Positions 14,501 to 25,240 of a DNA stretch of 64,000 nucleotides are shown one piece after another (the stretch's first letter is position 1; each line of letters begins with the position of its first letter). Source of the stretch: Pegea sp. RAD2-039 (Eukaryota; Chordata; Thaliacea; Salpida; Salpidae); NCBI GenBank assembly GCA_034620365.1, contig JAQGEQ010000186.1, forward strand, positions 1 to 64,000. Reading direction: 5' to 3'. A program made the position numbers and the translations under genes. Under the pieces are notes generated by a model that was not told the DNA's origin, did no database searches, and saw only the letters and a program-made list of their open reading frames with translations.

Positions 14501-16224
14501 AGTGCTAAGATCATTGCAATGACTTGTACTCATGCTGCACTTAAACGAAGTGATCTCGTTGAATTAGATTTCAAATATGATAATATTTTGATGGAAGAGT
14601 CGGCTCAAATCTTAGAAATTGAGACTTTTATTCCTCTGCTACTTCAGAATCCAACAGATGGATATAATCGATTGAAAAGATGGATTATGATTGGAGATCA
14701 CAATCAGTTGCCACCTGTAGTCCAAAATCTCGCGTTTCAGAAGTTCTCTAACATGGAACAATCTCTCTTCACTCGCTTTGTTCGTCTTGGGGTCCCTACT
14801 GTCCAACTGGATGCTCAAGGACGGTCGAGGACTAGTATATGTGACCTGTACCGATGGAGATATGACAAGTTATCTGAACTACCTCATGTATCATCTTTAG
14901 ATGAGTTTCAAAATCCTAATCCTGGGTTTCAATTCGACTATCAACTAATTAATGTTGAAGACTACCAGGTAACTATCCCTAGTCTAAATAATTAGTCCTT
15001 GGTTCAACTAATCGGTCCAAGGTCCAACTAATTGGTCCCTGGTCCAACTAATCTGGTCCTCTTTTCACAGGAGTCGGAGCCCAATCCTTACTTTTATCAA
15101 AATCTGGGTGAAGCGGAATATTGCGCTGCTTTGTTCATTTACATGCGGTTGCTAGGTTACCCACGCGAGAAGATTACCATTTTGACCACTTACAATGGTC
15201 AGAAGCATCTAATTCGCGATGTAATCGCGGAAAGATGTAAACACATTCCATTGGTCGGTGAACCAAGCAAGATTACGACAGTTGATCGGTTTCAGGGTCA
15301 ACAAAACGATTATATTATTCTGTCACTGGTACGAACCAAATCTGTAGGACACTTGAGGTGAGATGACCATCAATTTCTTCTCTTTTTAATCATCACTTTT
15401 ACAGGGACGTGCGCCGTCTAGTGGTGGCGTTATCACGCGCGCGATTAGGTCTCTACATCGTGGCGAAGGTTTCGCTGTTTGCTGATTGCTTCGAGCTTTC
15501 ATCATCGATGAAACTCCTCACTTCTCGACCGGATCAGTTAAAGATCTTCCCGGAGGAGAGTTATACGAAAGGATCATCAAATCGTCTTCCGGAAGATCTT
15601 CGCACAATCAACAATATGACGGAGTTTCACGCTTTTGTTTATAATCGCTACATCGATGAGATGAAGCGACGAAAAGCCGAAATGCCGCCTCGAGCGTCCA
15701 CCCCTCCACCACCTGTTGTAGCTACAACAGCTCCTGATCCTGTAGTATCTGATGATGAGCAGCAAGAGGAAGTTGACATCAAATTTGAAGTCATTCCTCC
15801 TCCAGAACGAATTCAACCAACCAAAAATCCTAAAGATAAAGGATCAAAAAAGGGAGTTGAAGCCTCAAAAGATGCTAGAGTAGAAGATGAGGAGTCAACA
15901 ATGGATGTTGCAGATCCAAATGACACAGATTTAGATGTTGAAAGATCAAAAGTAGATGTTGCAGACCAAAATGATACAAGTGTAGAAGATGAAGAATCTA
16001 AGATGGATCTTGCAGACTCAAAAGATACAGATTTAAATGTTGAAAGATCAAAGGTAGATGTTGCAGACTCAAAAGATACAAGTGTAGAAGATGAAGAATC
16101 TAAGATGGATGCTGAAGACTCAAAAGATACAGATTTAGAAGATAAAGGATCAAAAATGGATGCTGAAGACTCAAAAGATACAGATTTAGAAGATAAAGGA
16201 TCTAAGATGGTAGTTGAGACTTGA
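11543..16224 (+). CDS. AQR: Aquarius (AQR), intron-binding spliceosomal RNA helicase
   Basis: Three exons: 11543-14968, 15071-15357, 15405-16224, in phase, 1510 residues (human 1485). The N-terminal half (about 1-780) is the ARM-like and beta-barrel part of the family. The SF1 helicase core follows: Walker A GPPGTGKT at about 784-791, the DEAD-box-position motif MEESAQ at about 1017 (the E-x-x-Q form typical of Aquarius), [12 protein letters not shown] at about 1050, [12 protein letters not shown] at about 1213 and [10 protein letters not shown] at about 1247. Aquarius sits in the intron-binding complex of the spliceosome and contacts the intron upstream of the branch point. The gene is nearly intronless over its first 3.4 kb, unlike its many-exon vertebrate orthologue. 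The C-terminal tail is a local repeat expansion. Confidence 0.96.
14990..15060. repeat. Degenerate tandem repeat in AQR intron 1
   Basis: Most of the 102-bp intron (14969-15070) consists of about four imperfect copies of a 17-20 base unit with the core ggtccaactaat. It starts just after the donor and stops before the polypyrimidine acceptor. Confidence 0.7.
15876..16212 (+). repeat. Coding tandem repeat in the AQR C-terminal tail
   Basis: The last ~110 residues of AQR consist of about seven acidic repeats of 15-17 residues ([17 protein letters not shown] and variants such as [17 protein letters not shown]). The last two copies are almost identical in DNA, while earlier ones have diverged, which indicates stepwise expansion from the 3' side. 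Vertebrate Aquarius also has a variable acidic tail, so function is probably tolerant of this. Confidence 0.85.
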
Positions 16225-16275
16225 TTGAAGACTTTTTTGTAATCTGTTTATAGTAAATGTAGATTGAATGATGTT

Positions 16276-16281
16276 AATAAA
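16276..16281 (+). terminator. Poly(A) signal of AQR
   Basis: AATAAA lies 52 bases after the AQR stop codon. It is the first such hexamer downstream and is well placed. Confidence 0.5.
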
Positions 16282-16483
16282 CTTCTCCACTTCTAATATA
16301 GCAGATTACTAGTTGTTAGTCGAGGAGTTTCTACAAGTTAAGGTGCTAATCGGTAAAACTAGCTTCTTATAAAATTTCCTATAAGTTCATTCGCTTCAAA
16401 CACTCAAATAAAATTGAGTAAAATAGGAAAGTTTATTAAACGAGAAGGTGGAAAGTGATAAAGAAGAACGAGTGGTAGAAGCA

Positions 16484-16520
16484 TGACGTCATCAACTTGT
16501 TACTAGGCAACCAGCCAATC
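16484..16520. promoter_or_regulatory. CRE, X-box and CCAAT motifs in one 37-bp cluster
   Basis: Within 37 bases: TGACGTCA (16484-16491), a palindromic X-box GTTACTAGGCAACC (16499-16512) and GCCAATC (16514-16520). The order CRE, X-box, CCAAT resembles a composite promoter. It lies 260 bases past the AQR stop in otherwise AT-rich sequence. I cannot assign it to a gene: no convincing coding exon follows on either strand for over 1.5 kb. It may mark a non-coding transcript or a distant first exon. Confidence 0.4.
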
Positions 16521-19500
16521 GCTACTTACCTCCTAAAGCTTTTCAGCAATTTGTAGCAGAAAAACCACGCTGTCTTCGTCATGACAATCTTTGTAAATTC
16601 TTGTTTACCTATTGAACGCGCGAGTTACAAACTTAAAAGCTCCTATAGTGAACAAAAACCAAGCAGTTTGAGCGAATAGATAATAATCTAGACAATTTAA
16701 GATTAAAACATAAAAAATAGAAACACTATAGAAGCATAAATCGAACGTAAATTATGAATCAAAAACTTGATAAATCAAAAATATATAGAGAGCGAACTTT
16801 ATTACTTTTGTGTTTTACATCCAGTACAATATCAGGTATATTTACTCCAATTTTTCAGTCTGTGTTGATGTCAGTCCCAGAGTAGGTTTTATTTTTTCTA
16901 AACACTTCAAGATTATAATAGTGATTGTATCATTTCCAGAAATAGCTGTTGCTTTACAAATGTGCCAGCAAAGGTATTTAGCTACCTTTTTATTGCTTTA
17001 AAGGGATTCTATTCATGCAAAAATTGAATATTCTGATATGGTTAATGGTTTAGTTTTCACATTCTGCATTTGATGCCTTGAGTGTTATTTAATATTCTTA
17101 GTTGGAAGCTTTTGATAAACAGCGATTGGTAGAGAGTTCTACTGAAATTTTGTTGCTTGTTTTCAATGCTTTTGGCAACTTTATATCTTTTCTAAACTTC
17201 TTTTTCATCTTAGTTTAGGAAAGAGTATTCTTCTTACTTATTTCAGGCTTTTAATCTAATTAGAAGATGATTCCACCCATATTCAGCATCATAGTTAGAG
17301 TTTTTTACGTCTTTTTTTTGTTTAGTAAAAAAACTACCCTCTACCGCTTTCAGATCTTTTTATACAAAGTCAGGCAACATTTCTTTCGGATGATGCATTT
17401 GTTTAATTATCATTAATTTCATAAGTTTAATACTAGCTGTTAAACTTCAATTAACCTTTAGTTGATGATATTAAAACTATACATCACTACATCAATTGGT
17501 AAGCTGTTGAAAGCATCTTTCTTAGAATCGACCTCTGTTGATAGTATCTTCTTGCTCTTAATCAAAACTTCTTTCGGTTCTTTTACTTCATTTTTGTTTG
17601 TGATATTCCCTGTTTGTTGATGCCTTTTTTACTTCTATAGATTTGTTAAGTAGATGTTGATATATATTGTTTTCGAATCGTCGGTTCTGTTGAAAGAACT
17701 GAGCTTCTATTCCATACTTTCTGAGTCACTGCACATCTGCTTGCATTTTTGTATCATTATTTCCTTGTGTATTTGCTACTAAACGGTTAACATAGTTACA
17801 TACCAAGCGGGTGGTTCCACAGAAACATTCCGGGGTATAAGGACCCAGTGAGTCTGTAAAACGATAAAACTTCTAAAAGATGCAAAAAATCAAATTTTGA
17901 GATGAAATTGGAGCCCAATAGACAGCTATTACTCAGTGTCGATTTGGCAGCTGCTGCATCAATCTGTCGGTTCCGCTGCATAATTCAGAATAAACGAAGA
18001 ACCTTAAAGAGTAGAATCTTGCTGTATGATCAAAAACTGGATATCCATAACTTCTGCTCTTTTACATATATATGAATGACTCTTTGCGGCCGAAGCGAGT
18101 TAAAATCGTAATTGGAACCAAAAAGTTGTTATATTCCTTAAAAATACAAAATATTTCCACTGTAAGAGATTTAGATTTAAATTTTTTATAAAAACTATTT
18201 TTTCTTTAAATTCCTTCTGAAATTGTTTTTATTGCTGTAAAAACAAACTAACCCACAAATTATAAACTTTAAGTAGCTTATATTATAATAAAAATAGCTG
18301 CGGTAGGTATGATTACTGAGAAGTATATCATCGAACACATTTAAGTATCGTAATTTTGGAGGATTGCTAAATGCAGTCCAATGCTAGATCAAAACTAAGT
18401 TTTAGAATATATTTATTTATTTAAAGCGCTGCTGCTGCAAGGTACAAAGTTCAATAAATCTTACAGCAAAAGTTAAAAACAAAAATATATTTCAGAGTTC
18501 ATGTGTCTAAAAATTTAAAGTTAATTTATAAAAAACTGTAATAATGTGTAGCAGCATCAATAGAAGTTAGATTAAAGATCAACTATAATAACATTAATGA
18601 TTAGAGATCAATTTTGATTAAACAAGAAAGAAAACTGGCAGTATTATATATCACTTGTTATGGAAAGTGCTTAAATCAAATGGTGCAAGAATACTCTTAT
18701 AAAATGTGGCAGAATTTGATGAAGTGATGGAACGGGAATCAAATTCCAAGTCTTGGTTACTCTATAAAAAGCTGTTACTAAACTGGTTGCTATTAAGGTT
18801 GTGGAGTGGTTTGATTTAATATATAAATCATGAATAACTTTCAGCTTGCAAAAGTTGTTTAAAAACGGTTCTATGTCTTTAAAATATGAAAATATTCATT
18901 TTCTTTATTTTATATAATCTTTCAATTGTACGTTTCACTATTTGAACTATTCCAGTTTCTGAAAACAAAAAAGATTGTAAAATTGCTTTTATCATCAACA
19001 CCACATTGAACAGACTTTCAAGTAATTATTAAAAGAAGATTTATAAAACAGACTCCTGTGAATAGTATGAAAGCTCGAATTAAAAGTCTTTCCGGTTCCT
19101 TATTTTTTTTTGCTAAAAATACAACTCCTTAAAGACAAAAGAAACTTCTGTTGGATATAAAATTAAAAAAAAAGTTAAACTGAATATGATACAAAATGGT
19201 TACAATAGGTATTAACATTTAAAATCATTATTAATTTTGATCGAAAATAATTTTAGTTTTAATTGAAAGCTACAAAAGTTTAAAACAATTTTTTGTTTCT
19301 ATAAATTCTAACAAATCAATTGATAATCAATCACAATTTACAAATTGATGATAAAAATTGTGTCACTGTTTCGAGCTTTCAGAGTTGATATTTTTTTATA
19401 TTGTTTGAAATTTAGTTATCGGTATAAAGTTTATTTCAACTTTAGTAACTTTTAAAAGTATTCTGTTTTTCAGTGACTTCAACTAGAAAAGAGAAAAGTC

Positions 19501-20456
19501 AAAATTCAAATAACTTTGATGAAACAGAAGAAATGTTTTATCAGTTAATAATTATACCAGCGAGCCACTCTGAGCTACAATCTAACTGCTCGTCTTACAA
19601 TCAATTATCCTCTAGTTTTAATTTCAAAAAGAAAGAAAAAATTCACGAATCAAGCTGAAGAAAAAGCTAGAATTCATCAAAAATAAGTATTTCTTCTTCG
19701 CATAAAACTTAAATAAACTGATTCAATAAAATTATAATAAAAGATTGAAAGCCAAGTCGGACTGATTTTCGATTCTCATCAAATTCATTGAATTAAAAAA
19801 AAAACTAGCTTTCATAGAGGATCAGAAAACATTTAGAAATAATAATTGAGGTAGGTAATAGTTAGAATTAATGTTTATTGCGAAATCAATGTTAAAAAAT
19901 AAAATTGTAACATACATTTCGTCATTAATAATGATGTTCAAATTAACATTAAGAGGAAATGTACAAGTTCTAATTGAAAGATTTTTGTTTTAAGCAACTA
20001 TAACAATTATCTTTGACATCACATTTCAAAAATATTTATTATTCAAGAAGCTGCATACTGTTAAAATTAAACTTCAGTAAAATGTCAAACAAAACTAGCA
20101 ATAAACTTCACATTGGTAAAAAATGTTTGAAAATTATAAACTGTAAAGAAAATTTCTAAAAGAGCAAACATTCAAAGATCAAAAAAGCCATTAGAGTTGG
20201 AAAACCACGTAAGATACCTTCCAATTGAATTAAGTTAAAGTTAAGAAAAATTCTACAAAAGTACAAAAATTCAAAGATTAGAAAACCATTACAATAAAAA
20301 AGAAGTGAAATACATTTAAATGATTATTTGAAAAACTAAAACAAGCCGCAATATTTCATCAAAGATTTACTTTAAGCAGCACCTCTTTATACAATTTAAA
20401 AGTTAAGTTTGTTTTTTTCATGCTCAAAATATTATATTTTCAAATATTTTCAAGAT

Positions 20457-21452
20457 TTAAAAACCCACTGTGTGATTGTTTAAATGTTCATCTAAATTGG
20501 AAGTAAAAATAAATCTTTTATCACAAAGAAAGCACTGAAAAGGTTTTTCACAAGTATGTGACCTCATATGAACCACTAAATTGCTAGATTGTGTGTAAGA
20601 TTTTCCACAAACTTCACATTGAAAAGGCTTTTCACCAGTATGTGTTCTCATGTGAGCTACTAAGTGACTAGATTGGATGAATGCTTTTCCACAAATTTCA
20701 CATTGACAAGGCTTCTCCCCAGTATGTAATCGAATGTGTGCTGTTAAATTGCCTGATTGTGTAAAGCATTTACCACAAAACTTACATTGAAAAGGCTTTT
20801 CACCAGTATGTGATCTCATGTGAACTACTAAGTAGCTAGAATGTTTGTAAGCTTTTCCACAAACTTCACATTGAAAAGGCTTTTCACCAGTATGTGTTCT
20901 CATGTGAACTACTAGGTGGCTAGAATGTTTGTAAGCTTTTCCACAAACTTCACATTGAAAAGGCTTCTCCCCAGTATGTAATCGAATGTGTGTTGTTAAA
21001 CTGCCGGATTGTGTAAAGCGTTTACCACAAAACCTACATTGAAAAGGTTTTTCACCAGTATGTGTACGCGTATGAACTTTCAAATTGCCCAAACTTGTAA
21101 ATGATCTATCACAAAATCCACAGCATTTAGATTGCATTCCATAATATAAGCGATGGTGTTTAATTAAGTCTCGTTTGGTTTTGAAATCTTTCAGACACAT
21201 CTTGCACTGAATCGGTTTCTCTTTATTTTGTTTTTCTTTTGGATTAGAAGAACTACAGAGAAATATGTTTCTTTTCGTCTGATTTTTGTCGTGTTCAGAT
21301 GAGACTTCTGTATTCTCATAGTTTTCGTCAATAATTCTAGACTCAAACAGATCTTTAACCAAGTTTGATTCATGCTTTATGCCAAAATTAAGGTTTAAGC
21401 TAGACTCGCAGACTATTTTATTGTAATTATCTTTTCCAATGTTGTCACTCAT
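20457..21452 (-). CDS. C2H2 zinc-finger protein, unit 1 copy (short form)
   Basis: 331 residues in one exon. The ATG is supported by an in-frame TAA 12 bases upstream. The N-terminal ~75 residues are not a domain I recognise. Nine fingers follow. The first is degenerate (its final His is replaced by Tyr: CKMC..HHRLYYG); the other eight are canonical with TGEKPFQC linkers, except for a TCEKP linker before the last. Recognition helices include TSLGNLKVH, TQSGSLTTH, KHSSHLVVH, KHSSYLVVH and IQSSHLVAH. A probable nuclear DNA-binding protein, target unknown. Compared with units 3 and 4 it lacks exactly four fingers (112 residues). A 5' UTR intron is likely: conserved acceptor at 21487-21488 and donor at 21766-21767. 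Confidence 0.85.
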   Translation of the reverse strand: MSDNIGKDNYNKIVCESSLNLNFGIKHESNLVKDLFESRIIDENYENTEVSSEHDKNQTKRNIFLCSSSNPKEKQNKEKPIQCKMCLKDFKTKRDLIKHHRLYYGMQSKCCGFCDRSFTSLGNLKVHTRTHTGEKPFQCRFCGKRFTQSGSLTTHIRLHTGEKPFQCEVCGKAYKHSSHLVVHMRTHTGEKPFQCEVCGKAYKHSSYLVVHMRSHTGEKPFQCKFCGKCFTQSGNLTAHIRLHTGEKPCQCEICGKAFIQSSHLVAHMRTHTGEKPFQCEVCGKSYTQSSNLVVHMRSHTCEKPFQCFLCDKRFIFTSNLDEHLNNHTVGF

Positions 21453-22869
21453 GTTTTGATTTTAATCCTAATGAAATCTTGATATCCTAAAAAAAAGCAA
21501 TATTTCATCTTTTAATATCCACTGAGTTTGTTTCTAAGTTTTTGAATTAACAAATAACAGAGGTTGTAGGTTATTCTGATGAGTAATTTGACACAACCAG
21601 AATAATTTTATCATAAATATTTTTAAAATATAAGAATGTTTTTAGGTATGAAAAATATTTTTATAGATAGATGGTCATAATAAAACCTAATTTTTACTTC
21701 TGCTTTATATATTAAAACAAGAATATACTTAAAAATACTAATCTAAATATCAACCAGTCAAGTTTACCTTCCGAAACACTTTTTACGAGCAATAAGTAAA
21801 TCAAAAACTAGTTAAGTAAAACATCAAGCCAACGTTTAGCCGGTTACACACTTATTTAACTAAACCTAAAGTATCATGAACCTTCTACATACAACTTCAC
21901 ATTCCGAAAACTTAGAACTGCGCAGAGCAAAAAAAAATCTTGTGTAGAAATACCTTTCAACAAACCTTTTTGCAATAAAACATTTATCAAACCCTAGTGT
22001 TTCTTTAAAAGTTAAATTAAATCTTCAAGCAGAAATGATTTTAAACGCAAAAAACTTATTAAATGATTGATAATACTAGTTTTATCTTTATTACAAACGA
22101 AAAAATTGATTTATAAAATATCAGATATGCTGAAATATCAGTGGCAGAAAGCAAAAAAGTTCAGAAGTTAATATTTTTTGATGAAATAGTTATTGTATCA
22201 TCATCATTGCTATACAATGTTTTACTATTTAGCCAAAAAAAAAAACTATTCATAAAATTTTATTACTTAAATCATTATTTAATAAAACTTTTTATTACAA
22301 GAATAATAAACTTGTAGTTTTTGCATATCACTGTAACTGTTATAAAAATTCAAAAACATTTTTTACAACCCAAAAAGTTATAACGTGAAAGAAATTAGAA
22401 ATAATTTTTCTAATTTTATATAAAAAAATAACTTCGAGATGAAAATATTTTTAAATAAGTCTTAAATAATTTTTTAATAATGCACAAAAGATGAGCATAT
22501 TTAGTTATAACTTTAAAATGGAATAAAAAGAGATTAGATCTTCTAAAAAAAAATTTAACAAAAGATGAATTTAATTATTTATAATCTCAAAATGTAAGAA
22601 TTAGAAATTATATTTTCTAAAAAAGATTTTAAGAATTTCATTGAATAAACCTTGAAACACAAATATATATATTTTAATAAAATAATATATAAGTCAAAAC
22701 AACGAGTAAGTTCAATCAGATTAGGGTTTTCATAATAAGTTTTTTTAATAGTGCTTTTAAGTTGTGATGAATTTATTTTTATTAATTGGTTTGCATATTA
22801 CTTGTGACAAATTAATCTTTTTTTAAAAGAAATTGATTCGAACTATTTGGTTACAATAAAAATCTTCCA

Positions 22870-25240
22870 TGAAAGTATAAACTATAGTGGTGTCAAATAA
22901 AAGTGGAAAGATCTTACATTCCAGTATGCAAAGAAATTATGACGAAACCATTTCATTAAAACAAGCTTACAATAGCAATTGCCAATCCAAGAAAAAAACT
23001 TTGCTCTGGTGAAGATCCATCGAAAAAATGTTTTAAATGTCTCTCTGGGTTTCATCTCACCTGTAGTTATGTAAGCGAGAAAATTTATGATATATTTGAT
23101 AACAACCAGATGAAGGAAGTCGGTTTTAATTCTATCTAAATTAAACGTAAAACTATTGACACAACATATAGCTCCTTTAATTTATAATCAAATCTGATAT
23201 CCAACATTACAAAATTATATCTGATGAAATGAACAAATTTAGATCTGAAATTGGCAACGCTGCTGCCAATGTCAATGAAATAAGATTAGTTTGTCTAAAC
23301 TGATGCCTCTACAAAGAAAGCTTTCAAATGGTCCTTGATGGTCGGTTATCTTTAATGGGCCTCAGTTGGTATTGATTCCGATTCCGACAAAATGGTTAGC
23401 ATTTGGACCTTGAAGACATAGAAAAGGATGTCATCATCTTTAATGTCTGTGAGACTAATAGATGACAGTAATTTTCATTATCAACTGTGTTCTCAAATCA
23501 TTGATTTTGTGGACGTTCCAAAGGTATCAACTACTAGATTTGAAGCGCAAACTTCATATCTTCAAAGACCTATATATAGGGGGTTTTAATTTTAGTAAAG
23601 TTGATAAGGATAACCCGAACTCAGCATTCTGTGAAAATCGTTTAACTTTGATAGTAGCAACCCTAATTAAGAATTTTTAAGTCATGCTTTGCAGGCTTTC
23701 TCGAGTCTAAAAACCTTTCTCAAATGGATACTGTTTCGACCAAAGTTAGTGGGAAGATTTTGGATCTTTGAATCACATCAAAACCTGAGAACATCTTTTA
23801 CGTTAATGAAAAAGAACCTTTTGCTCTAACATGCCATCACAACATGATTGAATTCTAGCTCCATCAAACTAATTTAATGAACATTGAATCTACAAGCAAA
23901 CGGAATTTTTATCGTGGAAATTATAATGGTATCACCAAGTTTCTATCAGATGTCGACTGCATTTTTATTTTCAACTCTACCAAAGCAATCAAACAAAAAA
24001 CACATTTGTTGAAATATTTAAGGAATTCAAAACATTAAAAAGCTTTTTTTACAAATAAACTAAAGCACAGTCTTCCATCGAATCTATACAAAGATTTTTG
24101 TTTAGTCTACAAGAAATGTGTTTTTAATATATGTTTGGGTAGCGAAAGAGCAGTGTGTTATCCAGCTAGCAAATAAAAGTATTATTTGGCTTCATCAATC
24201 ACAAGGTTAAGGCGAGATCTCAAATACTTTCCTTGCTTGACAACAGTAATCAGCTCGTGAAGGAAATAGAGAATAAACCTGATTTTACTAAACAGTCAAT
24301 TTAATAGTTTTTCTATGACCAATGATGGCAATACTCCTTTTCTTTCCTACTCCCAAATTCTTACAAATATTTATGAGATGATAATTCTTGATATAACGGT
24401 CAATATGGTAGCAAACTGTTTTTTTTCGTGTAAAATCATTAGTTTCTAACACCCCTGATCAGATTGCTGTTTTTTTTTAAGAAAACTTACTATTACTTTG
24501 TCACTACCTTTATTGCTACTCGTTAACATCACTTTGAGGTGAGCAAGAGTTCCACAAATTTAAAAGAAAACTATTATTACTCATTATCATAGAAAAGTTC
24601 CTAGAAACACTGAACTACAGACCAGTTTCGCTGACTTCAGCCATGTGCAGAACTCAAGAACATATCATTCATAATCATATGACCAGTCATTTGATGGAGC
24701 ATCATCTAACATTTGATATCCAGCATAGCTTTAAAAAATGAAGATCTTTTCTGGCTGAACATCTCACTTCTCTTAATGAGCTTACAGCCCATTATGAAAA
24801 TGATACTCCTTATGACATCAATTAAGTTGACCTAAAATTTTATGCTTTCTTTTCCATTGGTTCTTCCCTCAAACGATAGATTTTGAGGACTACTGAAATG
24901 CCATGTGTTACATCTTTTTCTTTCTCGATCTCTTAGATCAGCTTTTTTTAGAATATAGTATTAACCTATACAACAATACCACCAGCAAGTATGTCGAGCA
25001 CTGAAAGTATTCGCAACTTTACATTCACATTTTGTCAAAAACCAACATCATTGAAGACGAAAATGAACTATCCCAACATATGAGACACAGACACGCTGAT
25101 GTAGATCATGCAATTAAAGATATAAAGAACTCAGCTCTAACAATAGCCATTTCCCCATCTGTAAGCTCATACCTAACACAAGGTATAGACTTTACTTTCG
25201 CACTAACTCTAGCCCTGTAACAGTTCGACATTGTACTCAG
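22870..25240 (+). mobile_element. Decayed CR1-like LINE of unit 1
   Basis: Pieces of the LINE seen at 1-2361 read in order on the plus strand, with many stops and shifts: the ORF1 PHD region (KTCSGEDPSKKCFKCL, FHLTCSYVSEKIYDIFDNN, near 22990-23110), the ORF1 middle (MNKFRSEIGNAAANVNEI), the endonuclease (GGFNFSKVDKDNPNSAF at about 23580, then LDL and Asp-His regions), and the start of the reverse transcriptase up to NELTAHYENDTPYDI at about 24830. There it jumps to a DLKFYAFFSIG-like stretch of the ORF2 C-terminus, so most of the reverse transcriptase is deleted. The tail (25032-25220) holds a short open frame with QHMRHRHADVDH. Not functional. Confidence 0.85.

Larger units (their letters stand above)
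16225..18033. other. Intergenic region between AQR and the zinc-finger array
   Basis: After the AQR 3' UTR and the motif cluster at 16484-16520 I see no convincing gene. Short open frames at 16810-17001 (+) and 17796-17981 (-) lack recognisable motifs and are not called. The sequence from about 18034 on is the first copy of the array unit. Confidence 0.5.

Noticed and set aside
16810..17001. Plus-strand open frame downstream of AQR
   Set aside because: 63 codons in AT-rich sequence, no motif, no splice or promoter support.
18085..18110. U6 snRNA-like motif (cggccgaagcgag..aattggaacc) repeated in every unit
   Set aside because: Resembles parts of U6, but the hairpin is inverted relative to the rest and the ACAGAGA and downstream regions are absent.
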